A stretch of 64,000 nucleotides of DNA from Thermoanaerobacter pseudethanolicus ATCC 33223 (GTDB lineage: Bacteria; Bacillota; Thermoanaerobacteria; Thermoanaerobacterales; Thermoanaerobacteraceae). Both the position numbers and the translations under genes were made by a program. The notes under the pieces are model-generated. The model had not been told where the DNA came from and did not search any database. It saw only the letters and a list, made by a program, of their open reading frames with translations. Numbering within the stretch: position 1 is the stretch's first letter; the number at the start of each line of letters is the position of its first letter. The stretch lies in the NCBI RefSeq assembly GCF_000019085.1, contig NC_010321.1:62001-126000 (forward strand). Reading direction: 5' to 3'. Positions 48,670 to 57,134 of this stretch are shown piece by piece.

Positions 48670-50073
48670 ATGAAAAAACCAGATATAAAGGAAATAGATT
48701 TTAGTATATACGACGTCAAAGACAACGTAAAGTATGAGTATCAGACAGGTAAAGGACTTTCTAAAGAAGTTGTTTTAGAAATATCTGAGCAAAAGAATGA
48801 ACCTTCTTGGATGAGGGACTTTCGATTAAAAGCCTTGGAGATATATCAAAAAATGCCTATGCCCACATGGGGTGTTGATTTAAGTCAACTTGACATAGAT
48901 TCTATTATCGCCTATATACGGCCAAGTGCAAAAATGCAAAGGTCGTGGGATGAAGTTCCAGAAGAGATAAGGCGTACTTTTGAAAGGCTGGGGATTCCTG
49001 AGGCGGAAAGAAAAGCATTGGCGGGAGTAGGTGCTCAATACGACTCTGAAGTTGTATATCACAATATTAAAGAAAGCCTTACTCAACAAGGTGTCATATT
49101 TGAGGACATGGACACTGCAGTAAAAAAATATCCTGACATAATAAAAGAGTACTTTATGACAAAAAACGTGACGCCTTATGACCACAAGTTTGTAGCCCTT
49201 CACGCTGCAATATGGAGCGGAGGCACATTTGTTTATGTTCCAGAAGGGGTCAAAGTGGAGGTCCCACTTCAGGCTTATTTTAGAATGAATGCACCAGGAA
49301 GCGGACAGTTTGAGCACACTCTCATAATTGCTGACAAAGGCAGTGAAGTTCATTTTATAGAAGGCTGTTCTGCACCACAGTATACTGTTTCAAACTTACA
49401 TGCAGGTTGTGTAGAACTTTTTGTAAATGAAGGGGCTCGCATAATTTATTCTACTATAGAAAACTGGAGTAAAAATACCTATAATCTAAATACAAAAAGG
49501 GCAATTGTCGAAAAAGACGGCATTATAGAGTGGATATCCGGCTCTTTTGGAAGCCACAAGACAATGCTTTATCCTGCTTCTATATTAAAAGGAGAAGGAG
49601 CAAAGGCGGAATACACCGGTGTGACTTTTGCTGCAAAAGGGCAGCATTTAGATACAGGTTCAAAAATGATACACTTAGCTCCTCATACTTCTTCAAAGGT
49701 TTTAGCAAAGAGTATATCAAAAGATGGTGGAATATCAAGTTATAGAGGACTTCTCAAGATAGGACCTAATGCGGAAGGTGCAAAGGCTTCTGTCCAGTGT
49801 GAAGGCTTGATGTTGGACGATATTTCAAGGTCTGACACAATGCCAGTAATAGAAATAGAAAATGACAATGTGGACATTGGTCATGAGGCGAAAGTGGGAA
49901 GAATAAGCGATGAACAGATATTCTATCTAATGTCCAGAGGTTTAAGCGAAGACGATGCAAGGGCTATGATTGTAAGAGGTTTTGTTGAGCCTATAGCTAA
50001 AGCTTTGCCATTGGAATATGCAGTGGAGATGAATAGGCTAATAAAGCTTGAGTTGGAAGGCGCAATAGGATAG
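48670..50073 (+). CDS. sufB: SufB, Fe-S cluster scaffold subunit
   Basis: The 467-residue protein is of normal SufB length. Family stretches are 'PEAERKALAGVGAQYDSEVVYHNI', 'YVPEGVKVEVPLQAYFRMN' and 'GCSAPQYTVSNLHAG'. The end reads 'YLMSRGLSEDDARAMIVRGF'. SufB with SufD forms the beta-helix scaffold on which clusters are assembled. AGGAGGCG precedes the ATG. Confidence 0.95.
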   Translation: MKKPDIKEIDFSIYDVKDNVKYEYQTGKGLSKEVVLEISEQKNEPSWMRDFRLKALEIYQKMPMPTWGVDLSQLDIDSIIAYIRPSAKMQRSWDEVPEEIRRTFERLGIPEAERKALAGVGAQYDSEVVYHNIKESLTQQGVIFEDMDTAVKKYPDIIKEYFMTKNVTPYDHKFVALHAAIWSGGTFVYVPEGVKVEVPLQAYFRMNAPGSGQFEHTLIIADKGSEVHFIEGCSAPQYTVSNLHAGCVELFVNEGARIIYSTIENWSKNTYNLNTKRAIVEKDGIIEWISGSFGSHKTMLYPASILKGEGAKAEYTGVTFAAKGQHLDTGSKMIHLAPHTSSKVLAKSISKDGGISSYRGLLKIGPNAEGAKASVQCEGLMLDDISRSDTMPVIEIENDNVDIGHEAKVGRISDEQIFYLMSRGLSEDDARAMIVRGFVEPIAKALPLEYAVEMNRLIKLELEGAIG

Positions 50074-50083
50074 GAGTGAAATT

Positions 50084-51133
50084 ATGTGGAAGAGAGTTAG
50101 TATGGAGGAAATACAACAGCCTTCTTATAAAGAATACACTTCAGCAGTAATAAAAAATTTGTCTCATGATACAGTAAAAATAAAAGAGACAAAGAAATTA
50201 GCTGGATTGCCGACAGAGATATTGGCTTTGAGGGATAAAGCTTTTGGTATAGAAGGCAAATTTATAAATATGGTAAGAGATTTTTACAATGCGGGTTTTC
50301 ACATTGAGATTTCTCAAAACAGTAATGTTGAAAAACCTATAGTGATTGATTATATAACAAATGAACAAAATGACACATTGATTGATTATAACATAATTGA
50401 AGCGGAAGCTAATTCGCAAGTTACAATCGTTTTTGACTATAATTCAGGTACAAAAGGCTTTCACAATGGCATAACGCAGGTGATTGCAAAAGAAGGTTCT
50501 ACTGTAAATATAGTAAAAATACAAAGATTGGGAGACGAATTCAACGACTTTGACAATAACCTTGTAATTGTAGGGAAAAATGCTATGGTCAACTGGTCAA
50601 ATGTTGTGATAGGCTCGAAAGTAAGCGCTTTTGATGTGGCGGTATATCTTGATGAGGTAGGAGGTACCTTTACTTCCAAATCCATTTTTTTAGGTGTGGA
50701 TAGTCAAAAATATGACATGGCTTATAAAGTATACCACCAAGCTCCTAAAACTACCAGCAGTGTGGACTTAAAAGGAGCCTTAAAAGGAAGTGCAAAGGCT
50801 ACCTTTATAGGAAATATTGACATTAAAAAAGGTGCAAAAAAGGCAAAAGCTGAAGAAAATGAAACAGTACTTTTATTAGACAAAACTGTAAAATCCGTTG
50901 CAATTCCTGCTCTTTACTGCGGAGAAGATGATGTACAGGCAAACCACTCAGCCAGTGCAGGGCAAATAGATGAAGACAAACTATATTATGTGATGAGCAG
51001 AGGCTTTAGTTTAGAAGAGGCAAGGCTTTTAATGGTTCAAGCCATATTAAATCCTGTTATAGACTTGATTCCTTATGACCCTGTAAGAGAAATCATCATA
51101 AAGGGTCATATAGGAAGGAGGATTATAAAGTGA
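50084..51133 (+). CDS. sufD: SufD, Fe-S cluster scaffold subunit
   Basis: This 349-residue SufB paralogue has 'LKGALKGSAKATFIGNIDIKKGAKKAKAEENE' and the C-terminal 'DKLYYVMSRGFSLEEARLLMVQA' of SufD. It pairs with SufB in the SufBC2D complex. It starts at ATG 50084, ten bases after sufB, with TAGGAG upstream, and its stop overlaps the GTG of sufS. Confidence 0.92.
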   Translation: MWKRVSMEEIQQPSYKEYTSAVIKNLSHDTVKIKETKKLAGLPTEILALRDKAFGIEGKFINMVRDFYNAGFHIEISQNSNVEKPIVIDYITNEQNDTLIDYNIIEAEANSQVTIVFDYNSGTKGFHNGITQVIAKEGSTVNIVKIQRLGDEFNDFDNNLVIVGKNAMVNWSNVVIGSKVSAFDVAVYLDEVGGTFTSKSIFLGVDSQKYDMAYKVYHQAPKTTSSVDLKGALKGSAKATFIGNIDIKKGAKKAKAEENETVLLLDKTVKSVAIPALYCGEDDVQANHSASAGQIDEDKLYYVMSRGFSLEEARLLMVQAILNPVIDLIPYDPVREIIIKGHIGRRIIK

Positions 51134-52359
51134 AAAATATCGACATTGAAAGAATAAAAAAAGACTTTCCTATATTGAGTGTTAAGCCCCATGGAAAAAG
51201 GCTTGTATATCTTGACAATGCTGCCACAACTCAAAAGCCAATTGAAGTAATAAAGGCTATGGATAAATATTATGAAGAGCTAAATGCCAATGTGTACAGA
51301 AGCCCCCATTATTTAAGTGTACTTTCAACACAAGCCTATGAAGAGGCAAGAGAAAGGGTAAAAAAATTTATAAACGCCAAAAAAGAAGAGTCTATAGTTT
51401 TCACAAGAAATACAACAGAGTCTATAAACTTTATAGCCTACACTTGGGGTATGAAGCATATAAACGAAGGAGACGAAATACTACTTACCATAGCTGAACA
51501 CCACAGTAATATACTCCCATGGCAGATGGTAGCAGAAGCTAAAGGGGCAAAGCTTAAATATGTCTATCTTGATGAAAATTTTAGGCTTTCTATGAAAGAT
51601 TTCAAAGAAAAAATGTCTGAAAAAGTAAAATTAGTTGCTGTGCAACACATGTCGAATGTTTTGGGAATAATAAATCCTGTGGAGGAGATTACACATATTG
51701 CCCACAAATACGGCGCAAAAGTGTTAATAGATGGAGCACAAAGTGTACCTCATATGCCTGTTGATGTACAAAAGATAGATTGTGACTTTTTTGCCTTCTC
51801 TGGTCACAAGATGTTAGGACCTATGGGGATTGGGGTTTTATATATAAAAGAAGATTTACTTAAAGAGGTACCGCCATTTTTAAGAGGAGGAGAAATGATA
51901 GACGAGGTTTACGAGGACCATTCCACATTTGCACCTTCCCCTCTTAAATTTGAAGCAGGTACTCCTAATATAGAGGGAGCGTATGTGCTTATTTCTGCCA
52001 TAGATTATATAGAAAAAATTGGGCTTACCAATATATATAAACACGAAGGCGAGCTTTTGGAGTATGGTCTTCAAAAAATGAGAGAATTAGACTTTGTAAA
52101 ATTGTATGGCCCCAAAGACGCGAAGGAAAGAGGAGGAATAATTTCCTTCAATGTAGAAGGAGTTCATCCTCACGATGTTGCTACAATTCTCGATGAAGAA
52201 GGAGTTGCTGTAAGAAGTGGGCATCACTGTTGTCAACCCTTAATGAGATACTTAGGCGTTCCTGCAACTGTAAGAGCAAGCTTTTATCTCTACAACGATT
52301 TTGAGGATATTGATGCCCTTGTGGAAGGACTAAAAAAAGTCAGGAAGTGGTTTAAATGA
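51130..52359 (+). CDS. sufS: SufS, cysteine desulfurase
   Basis: The 409-residue group II desulfurase has 'YLDNAATTQKP', the PLP lysine in 'AFSGHKMLGPMGIG' (about residue 225) and the active Cys in 'RSGHHCCQPLMRYLG' (about 363). It takes sulfur from cysteine and hands it to SufU, encoded next. GTG 51130 overlaps the sufD stop, so translation is coupled. Confidence 0.95.
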   Translation: MKNIDIERIKKDFPILSVKPHGKRLVYLDNAATTQKPIEVIKAMDKYYEELNANVYRSPHYLSVLSTQAYEEARERVKKFINAKKEESIVFTRNTTESINFIAYTWGMKHINEGDEILLTIAEHHSNILPWQMVAEAKGAKLKYVYLDENFRLSMKDFKEKMSEKVKLVAVQHMSNVLGIINPVEEITHIAHKYGAKVLIDGAQSVPHMPVDVQKIDCDFFAFSGHKMLGPMGIGVLYIKEDLLKEVPPFLRGGEMIDEVYEDHSTFAPSPLKFEAGTPNIEGAYVLISAIDYIEKIGLTNIYKHEGELLEYGLQKMRELDFVKLYGPKDAKERGGIISFNVEGVHPHDVATILDEEGVAVRSGHHCCQPLMRYLGVPATVRASFYLYNDFEDIDALVEGLKKVRKWFK

Positions 52360-52769
52360 GCGATTTAAATCAGCTTTATTCTGAAGTTATAATGGAACAC
52401 TATGAAAACTCCCCTCATAGGAGAGAGCTTAAAGATGCTACTCACAAAGAAAGGGGGCACAATCCTCTTTGCGGTGACGACATTACCCTTTATCTAAAAA
52501 TGAATGGTGACATTATAGAAGACGCATCTTTTACAGGTCATGGATGTGCTATAAGCCAAGCTTCAACCTCTATGATGATAGACCTTATAAAAGGGAAAGA
52601 CAAAAAAGAGGCCTTAAGGCTTGTTCAAGAATTTATAGACATGATACACAAAAAAGACGTAAACTTAGATGAATTAGGTGATGCCCAAGTACTGCATGGA
52701 GTATCTGACTTTCCTGCCCGTGTAAAATGTGCTCTACTGGCTTGGAAGACACTTCAGGAAATTTTATAA
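52356..52769 (+). CDS. sufU: SufU, zinc-dependent sulfurtransferase
   Basis: The 137-residue protein has three conserved Cys in SufU contexts: 'GHNPLCGDDITLYL', 'GHGCAISQASTSMM' and 'PARVKCALLAWKTL', with Asp in the first motif. SufU carries sulfur from SufS to the SufBCD scaffold. It overlaps sufS by four bases and ends the operon before a terminator. Confidence 0.92.
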   Translation: MSDLNQLYSEVIMEHYENSPHRRELKDATHKERGHNPLCGDDITLYLKMNGDIIEDASFTGHGCAISQASTSMMIDLIKGKDKKEALRLVQEFIDMIHKKDVNLDELGDAQVLHGVSDFPARVKCALLAWKTLQEIL

Positions 52770-52773
52770 AGAG

Positions 52774-52806
52774 AGAAAAGCTCAAAATGGGCTTTTCTTT
52801 TTTGTT
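52774..52806 (+). terminator. Rho-independent terminator of the suf operon
   Basis: AGAAAAGC (52774-52781) pairs with GCTTTTCT (52791-52798), and a T-rich run follows. Confidence 0.75.
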
Positions 52807-52957
52807 TTATGGTTTACTATTTATTAAATAAATTTAGACAAAATCATTAAAAATTTTTTAAAAGTTAAGAAGGAAAAATGGGAATTAATGTAGAATTATA
52901 TACACGTAAAACCAATATATCCATATCTTCACTGGAATAAATTTATGAGGTGTTATT

Positions 52958-53713
52958 ATGAGAATTACTTTGGAATTTGTGGGAGAAAAAAATTTAGTAT
53001 TGCCAATTCATTATAATTATATAGTTCAAGGCTTTTTGTATGACCTCATGGGGGACAGTGAGTTTGCAGCTTTTTTACATGATGAAGGGTTTCAATATGA
53101 AAAAAGAAAATTTAAATTATTTACTTTTTCAAGAATTGAAGGGGAGTTCAAGATTTTAACAGATTCCAAAGGGCAGAAAAAAATAAGCATAAAACCTCCT
53201 TTTAAATTTACTGTTGCCTCTCCTTTAGATGAATTTATATTTGATATTTCAAAAAATGCGTTAAAAAAGGAGTATTGCCATTTTAATGGTCAAAAATTTA
53301 TTTTGAATTCACTCAATATAGACAATCCTCCTGTTTTTAAAAATAAAGCAAGGATAAAATTTATTTCTCCAGTTGTGATGTATACTACTTTAAAGGATGG
53401 TGACATAAAGTATACTTATTATTATTCCCCTTGGGATGAAAAATTTTCTCCTCTTTTACTTAATAATCTGCTTAAAAAGTATGAATTAGTATACAAAATA
53501 AAAGCGGAAGATCCATATTTTAAGCTTTATCCCTTATCAGAAAAGGAAGATAGGAGATATTCAAAGATGATTAAATACAAAAATGTTTATGTGAAGGGAT
53601 GGATGGGTATATACGACGTAGAAAGCAGTCCTGAATTATTAGAACTTGCTTACTATACAGGTTTGGGTGCAAAAAACTCCCAAGGATTTGGATGTTTTGA
53701 GATAATTGGGTGA
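52958..53713 (+). CDS. cas6: Cas6, CRISPR repeat endoribonuclease
   Basis: The 251-residue protein has a RAMP-type layout ('RITLEFVGEKNLVLPIHYNYIVQGFLYDLM' style ferredoxin-like start) and the Gly-rich C-terminal motif 'GLGAKNSQGFGCFEIIG' typical of Cas6. It processes the array transcript by cutting in each repeat. TGAGGTG precedes the ATG. It is the first gene of the cas operon, and the next start lies 19 bases on. Confidence 0.9.
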   Translation: MRITLEFVGEKNLVLPIHYNYIVQGFLYDLMGDSEFAAFLHDEGFQYEKRKFKLFTFSRIEGEFKILTDSKGQKKISIKPPFKFTVASPLDEFIFDISKNALKKEYCHFNGQKFILNSLNIDNPPVFKNKARIKFISPVVMYTTLKDGDIKYTYYYSPWDEKFSPLLLNNLLKKYELVYKIKAEDPYFKLYPLSEKEDRRYSKMIKYKNVYVKGWMGIYDVESSPELLELAYYTGLGAKNSQGFGCFEIIG

Positions 53714-53732
53714 AAGAAAGGAGGGAGAGAGG

Positions 53733-55496
53733 ATGATAACAGCAATAAAAGAGTTAGGGGAGATGGTGTTAAAATCTCAAAACAAAACTTTGCTGGACGT
53801 ACTTATAGAAAATCCAAATCAAGATGGTAGATACTCTAAAATAATTGCTATAAATTTCATTGTAAAAGAAGATGAGATTGAATATGAAGGAATTAGACTT
53901 GAAGAGTATGACGATTCAAAAATAAGTAGATACCTTTTTACAGATACAGGTGGTAATGCTCCTGGATATACCCCTGCTGCAAAAATAACAGAAGTGCCAA
54001 AAACATTTAATGGCAAAATAAAAAATTGGTTTAATAAGGTGCTAAAAGACAAGTCTATAAAAATCGATGAAAAAGATAGAGCTTTTCTTGAAAGAATAAA
54101 AGACATATTAGAAGAAAAAAGTGATGAAATTATCAAAGAAGCAGAGAAAATTCGAGGAGATTTTCCCAAAAAAGAAGGATTATCTCTTATACTCAAATTT
54201 AATGTAGATGGAGAGTACAAATATATTGGTGATTTTAATGTATTTAGAGATTTGATGCTACAATTAGACAGTCAAAAGTATCAGAAAATTTATGCGGAAG
54301 ATAAAGTATGTTCAATTTGCGGACAAAAGAAAGATATTGTTTTTGGTACAGTTGATACATATAAATTTTATACAATTGACAAACCAGGATATATTGCAGG
54401 CGGCTTTAATGAAAAAGAATCATGGAAGAACTATCCTGTATGTGCAGAATGTAGACTTGCTTTAGAAGAAGGGAAGAGATACCTTGAAAATGAACTTACT
54501 TTTAGATTTTATGGTTTGGAGTATCAGTTAATACCTAATTTCATTATAGGAAAAGAATTTGTAAGAAAAGAAGTACGAGAAATATTTGAGAGTTCGGAAA
54601 GACTTTTGTCTCTTAAGAGAGAAGTAAAAAAGAGATTTATTGGAGATGAAGATGAGATATTAGATTACCTGGCTGATGCAGAAGATTCTATGACTGTCAA
54701 TTTGTTGTTTTTAAGAAAATCAAATTCAGCAGAAAGGATATTGCTTTTAATAGAAGATGTGTTTCCTTCTCATTTAAGAGAAATTTTTAATGCGAAAGAA
54801 CAAGTAGATAAAATTTTTGGCAATAGTTTTACTTTTAAAAATATAAGAAGCTTTATGTCTAAATCTGACTCAAATAAAAGGGATAATGATTTGGACGGTT
54901 ATTTTCTCGATATAACTGATAGGATTTTTAGAGGAAGGCCAGTGGATTTGGGATTTTTATACAACCTTATAATGAAAAAAATAAGAGAAGAGTTTGTGAA
55001 GGATGGTTATTATAAAGCTGCAACTGCAGATGGGTTAATGACGATAGCTTTTCTTGAAAAAATGAAATTGATAAAAATGGAGGTTATCCCAATGGAGGAA
55101 AGAATATTTGATAGCTTTTTTGCCAAATATGGTCCTACTTTTGAAATGCCTTTAAAAAGAGGACTTGTTCTTTTAGGGGCTTTAACAGAACTTTTATTGA
55201 GAAAACAGTACTCAGATAGAGAAGCTAAGCCTTTCATGAAAAATTTAAAAGGATTAAAAATGGATGAAAAAGACATAAAAGGTCTTCTTCCTAAAGTGCA
55301 AAATAAACTTGAAGAATACGATTCTTTTGAAAAAGGTAAAAGACTCTTAGCGAAAGAAGCTTCTAATTATCTTCTCTTAGCGGGAGATAATTGGAATATG
55401 TCTGTTGACGAAATAAATTTTTACTTTGCTTGTGGTATTAATTTAGCTGATGAATTGACAAGTATTATTTATAAAAAAGAAGGGGAGGAAAAATAA
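53733..55496 (+). CDS. cas8b: Cas8b (Csh1-type), large subunit of type I-B Cascade
   Basis: The 587-residue protein has two zinc-type pairs (Cys192/Cys195 in 'VCSICGQKK' and Cys236/Cys239 in 'YPVCAECRLAL'), as in Csh1/TM1802 large subunits. Early parts such as 'ALFTDTGGNAPGYTP'-like loops fit the family. Cas8b recognises the PAM and holds the target in Cascade. ATG 53733 follows AAGGAGGG at good distance. It joins cas7 without a gap. Confidence 0.88.
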   Translation: MITAIKELGEMVLKSQNKTLLDVLIENPNQDGRYSKIIAINFIVKEDEIEYEGIRLEEYDDSKISRYLFTDTGGNAPGYTPAAKITEVPKTFNGKIKNWFNKVLKDKSIKIDEKDRAFLERIKDILEEKSDEIIKEAEKIRGDFPKKEGLSLILKFNVDGEYKYIGDFNVFRDLMLQLDSQKYQKIYAEDKVCSICGQKKDIVFGTVDTYKFYTIDKPGYIAGGFNEKESWKNYPVCAECRLALEEGKRYLENELTFRFYGLEYQLIPNFIIGKEFVRKEVREIFESSERLLSLKREVKKRFIGDEDEILDYLADAEDSMTVNLLFLRKSNSAERILLLIEDVFPSHLREIFNAKEQVDKIFGNSFTFKNIRSFMSKSDSNKRDNDLDGYFLDITDRIFRGRPVDLGFLYNLIMKKIREEFVKDGYYKAATADGLMTIAFLEKMKLIKMEVIPMEERIFDSFFAKYGPTFEMPLKRGLVLLGALTELLLRKQYSDREAKPFMKNLKGLKMDEKDIKGLLPKVQNKLEEYDSFEKGKRLLAKEASNYLLLAGDNWNMSVDEINFYFACGINLADELTSIIYKKEGEEK

Positions 55497-56408
55497 ATGG
55501 AAAATGTTATTAAAAATCGTGCAGAGATTTTATTTCTCTATGATGTGAGCTTTGCAAATCCTAATGGTGACCCTGTAGACGAAAACAAGCCGCGTATAGA
55601 TGAAGAAACGGGAATAAACATAGTGACAGATGTAAGACTTAAAAGGACGATAAGGGATTATCTTGCTTATTACAAAGGCAAAGAGGTGTTTATAATTGAA
55701 ACAAGAAAAGATAATGGAGAACTCAGGACAAAAAAAGATAGGATAGAGGACTTTGGTACAAATGAAGACATAATAGCAAAATGCATTGATGTGAGATTAT
55801 TTGGAGCTACAACTGCAGTAAAAGACAAAATGATGATTCTTACAGGTCCTGTCCAATTTAAATATGGTAAATCTCTTCACAGAGTAAATTTAATGTACGT
55901 AAAGGGTACAACGGTTATGCCTTCTGGAGAAGGTAGAGAACAAGGAACTTTTACAGAAAAATACATATTGCCCTATTCGCTAATTGCTTTTTATGGGATT
56001 GTTAATGAAAATGCTGCAATAAATCAGAATATACCTTTGACAGATGAAGATGTTGATTTGATGTTAGAAGGAATGTGGAATGGTACCAAAAATTTAATGT
56101 CAGGTTCAAAAATTGGACATATGCCAAGATTATTAATAGAAGTGGTATACCAAGAGAACAACTATCAAATAGGTGAGCTTGAAAAACGCATAAAATTTGT
56201 ACATGAGATGGAAGACGAAGAAATAAGAGATATACAAGATGGCAAACTCGATATAACAGAACTTGTGGCAGTGCTAAAACAAAACCAAGAGAAAATAAAA
56301 TTGATAAAATACATTTACGATGATAGAGTTACATTTACATGTAATGGAGAAGAATGTACATTAGAGAAAGCTTTGAAAGGATTAAACATTCAAAAACTCC
56401 AATATTAA
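55497..56408 (+). CDS. cas7: Cas7 (Csh2-type), Cascade backbone
   Basis: The 303-residue protein opens with the Csh2 signature 'LFLYDVSFANPNGDPVDENK' and has 'IVTDVRLKRTIRDYL' and 'GATTAVKDKMMILTGPVQFKYG'. Several copies line the crRNA in Cascade. It starts right after the cas8b stop with GGGGAGG upstream. Confidence 0.92.
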   Translation: MENVIKNRAEILFLYDVSFANPNGDPVDENKPRIDEETGINIVTDVRLKRTIRDYLAYYKGKEVFIIETRKDNGELRTKKDRIEDFGTNEDIIAKCIDVRLFGATTAVKDKMMILTGPVQFKYGKSLHRVNLMYVKGTTVMPSGEGREQGTFTEKYILPYSLIAFYGIVNENAAINQNIPLTDEDVDLMLEGMWNGTKNLMSGSKIGHMPRLLIEVVYQENNYQIGELEKRIKFVHEMEDEEIRDIQDGKLDITELVAVLKQNQEKIKLIKYIYDDRVTFTCNGEECTLEKALKGLNIQKLQY

Positions 56409-56420
56409 GGGGATATAGAG

Positions 56421-57134
56421 ATGAAGACTTTAGTTTTTGATGTGTTCGGGGACTATGGACATTTCAGAAAATACTATACTACTTCTTCCCCGCTTACTTT
56501 TTCCTTTCCACCACCCCCAACTGTCAAAGGCATGTTGGGGGCGATAGCGGGGATTGACAAAAAAGAATATCTCAAAGTTTTTTCAGAGGAAAACTGCAAA
56601 GTTGCTATCAGGATATTGAACCCTATTAAAAAAATCAGATTGGGACTGAATTTAATAAATACAAAAGGGAATTACTGGATACCTTATAAAGCTAAAAATC
56701 ATGAGGCGAGAACGCAAGTGAAGACAGAATTTGTAAAAGATGCAGCGTATCGGATTTACTTTATGCATAAAGATAATGATTTATTTGAAGACATAGTGGA
56801 AAAAATAAAAAATCGCCGAAATGTGTATACTTTGTCTTTAGGGTTAAGTGAAATGATTGCTGATTATAAGTTTATAGGGGTATATGAAGCAGAAGAAATA
56901 GAAAATGCAGAAGTAGATATTTTATCAGTACTACCATTTCAATCTATTGTAGAGGACAAAATTTATTTTGAAAATGGCAAAAAATATTTTAAAGAAAAGA
57001 TACCTGCAGGTATGAATGAAGATAGGGTTGTTTTGAGTTACGAAGATGTTTTATATGAAGTAAATGGACAAAGCATAAAGTGTCATGTAAAGAAATGTTG
57101 GGAGGTTAAGGGTGAACATGTCATCTTTTTCTGA
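56421..57134 (+). CDS. cas5: Cas5 (Cas5h-type), Cascade subunit
   Basis: The 237-residue RAMP protein has 'FDVFGDYGHFRKYYTTSSPLTFSFPPPPTVKGMLGAIAG', split here by family motifs, of which 'PPPTVKGMLGAIAG' is the clearest Cas5 mark. It caps the 5' handle of the crRNA. AAGGGG precedes the ATG. Its 3' end overlaps the start of cas3 by 23 bases. Confidence 0.9.
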   Translation: MKTLVFDVFGDYGHFRKYYTTSSPLTFSFPPPPTVKGMLGAIAGIDKKEYLKVFSEENCKVAIRILNPIKKIRLGLNLINTKGNYWIPYKAKNHEARTQVKTEFVKDAAYRIYFMHKDNDLFEDIVEKIKNRRNVYTLSLGLSEMIADYKFIGVYEAEEIENAEVDILSVLPFQSIVEDKIYFENGKKYFKEKIPAGMNEDRVVLSYEDVLYEVNGQSIKCHVKKCWEVKGEHVIFF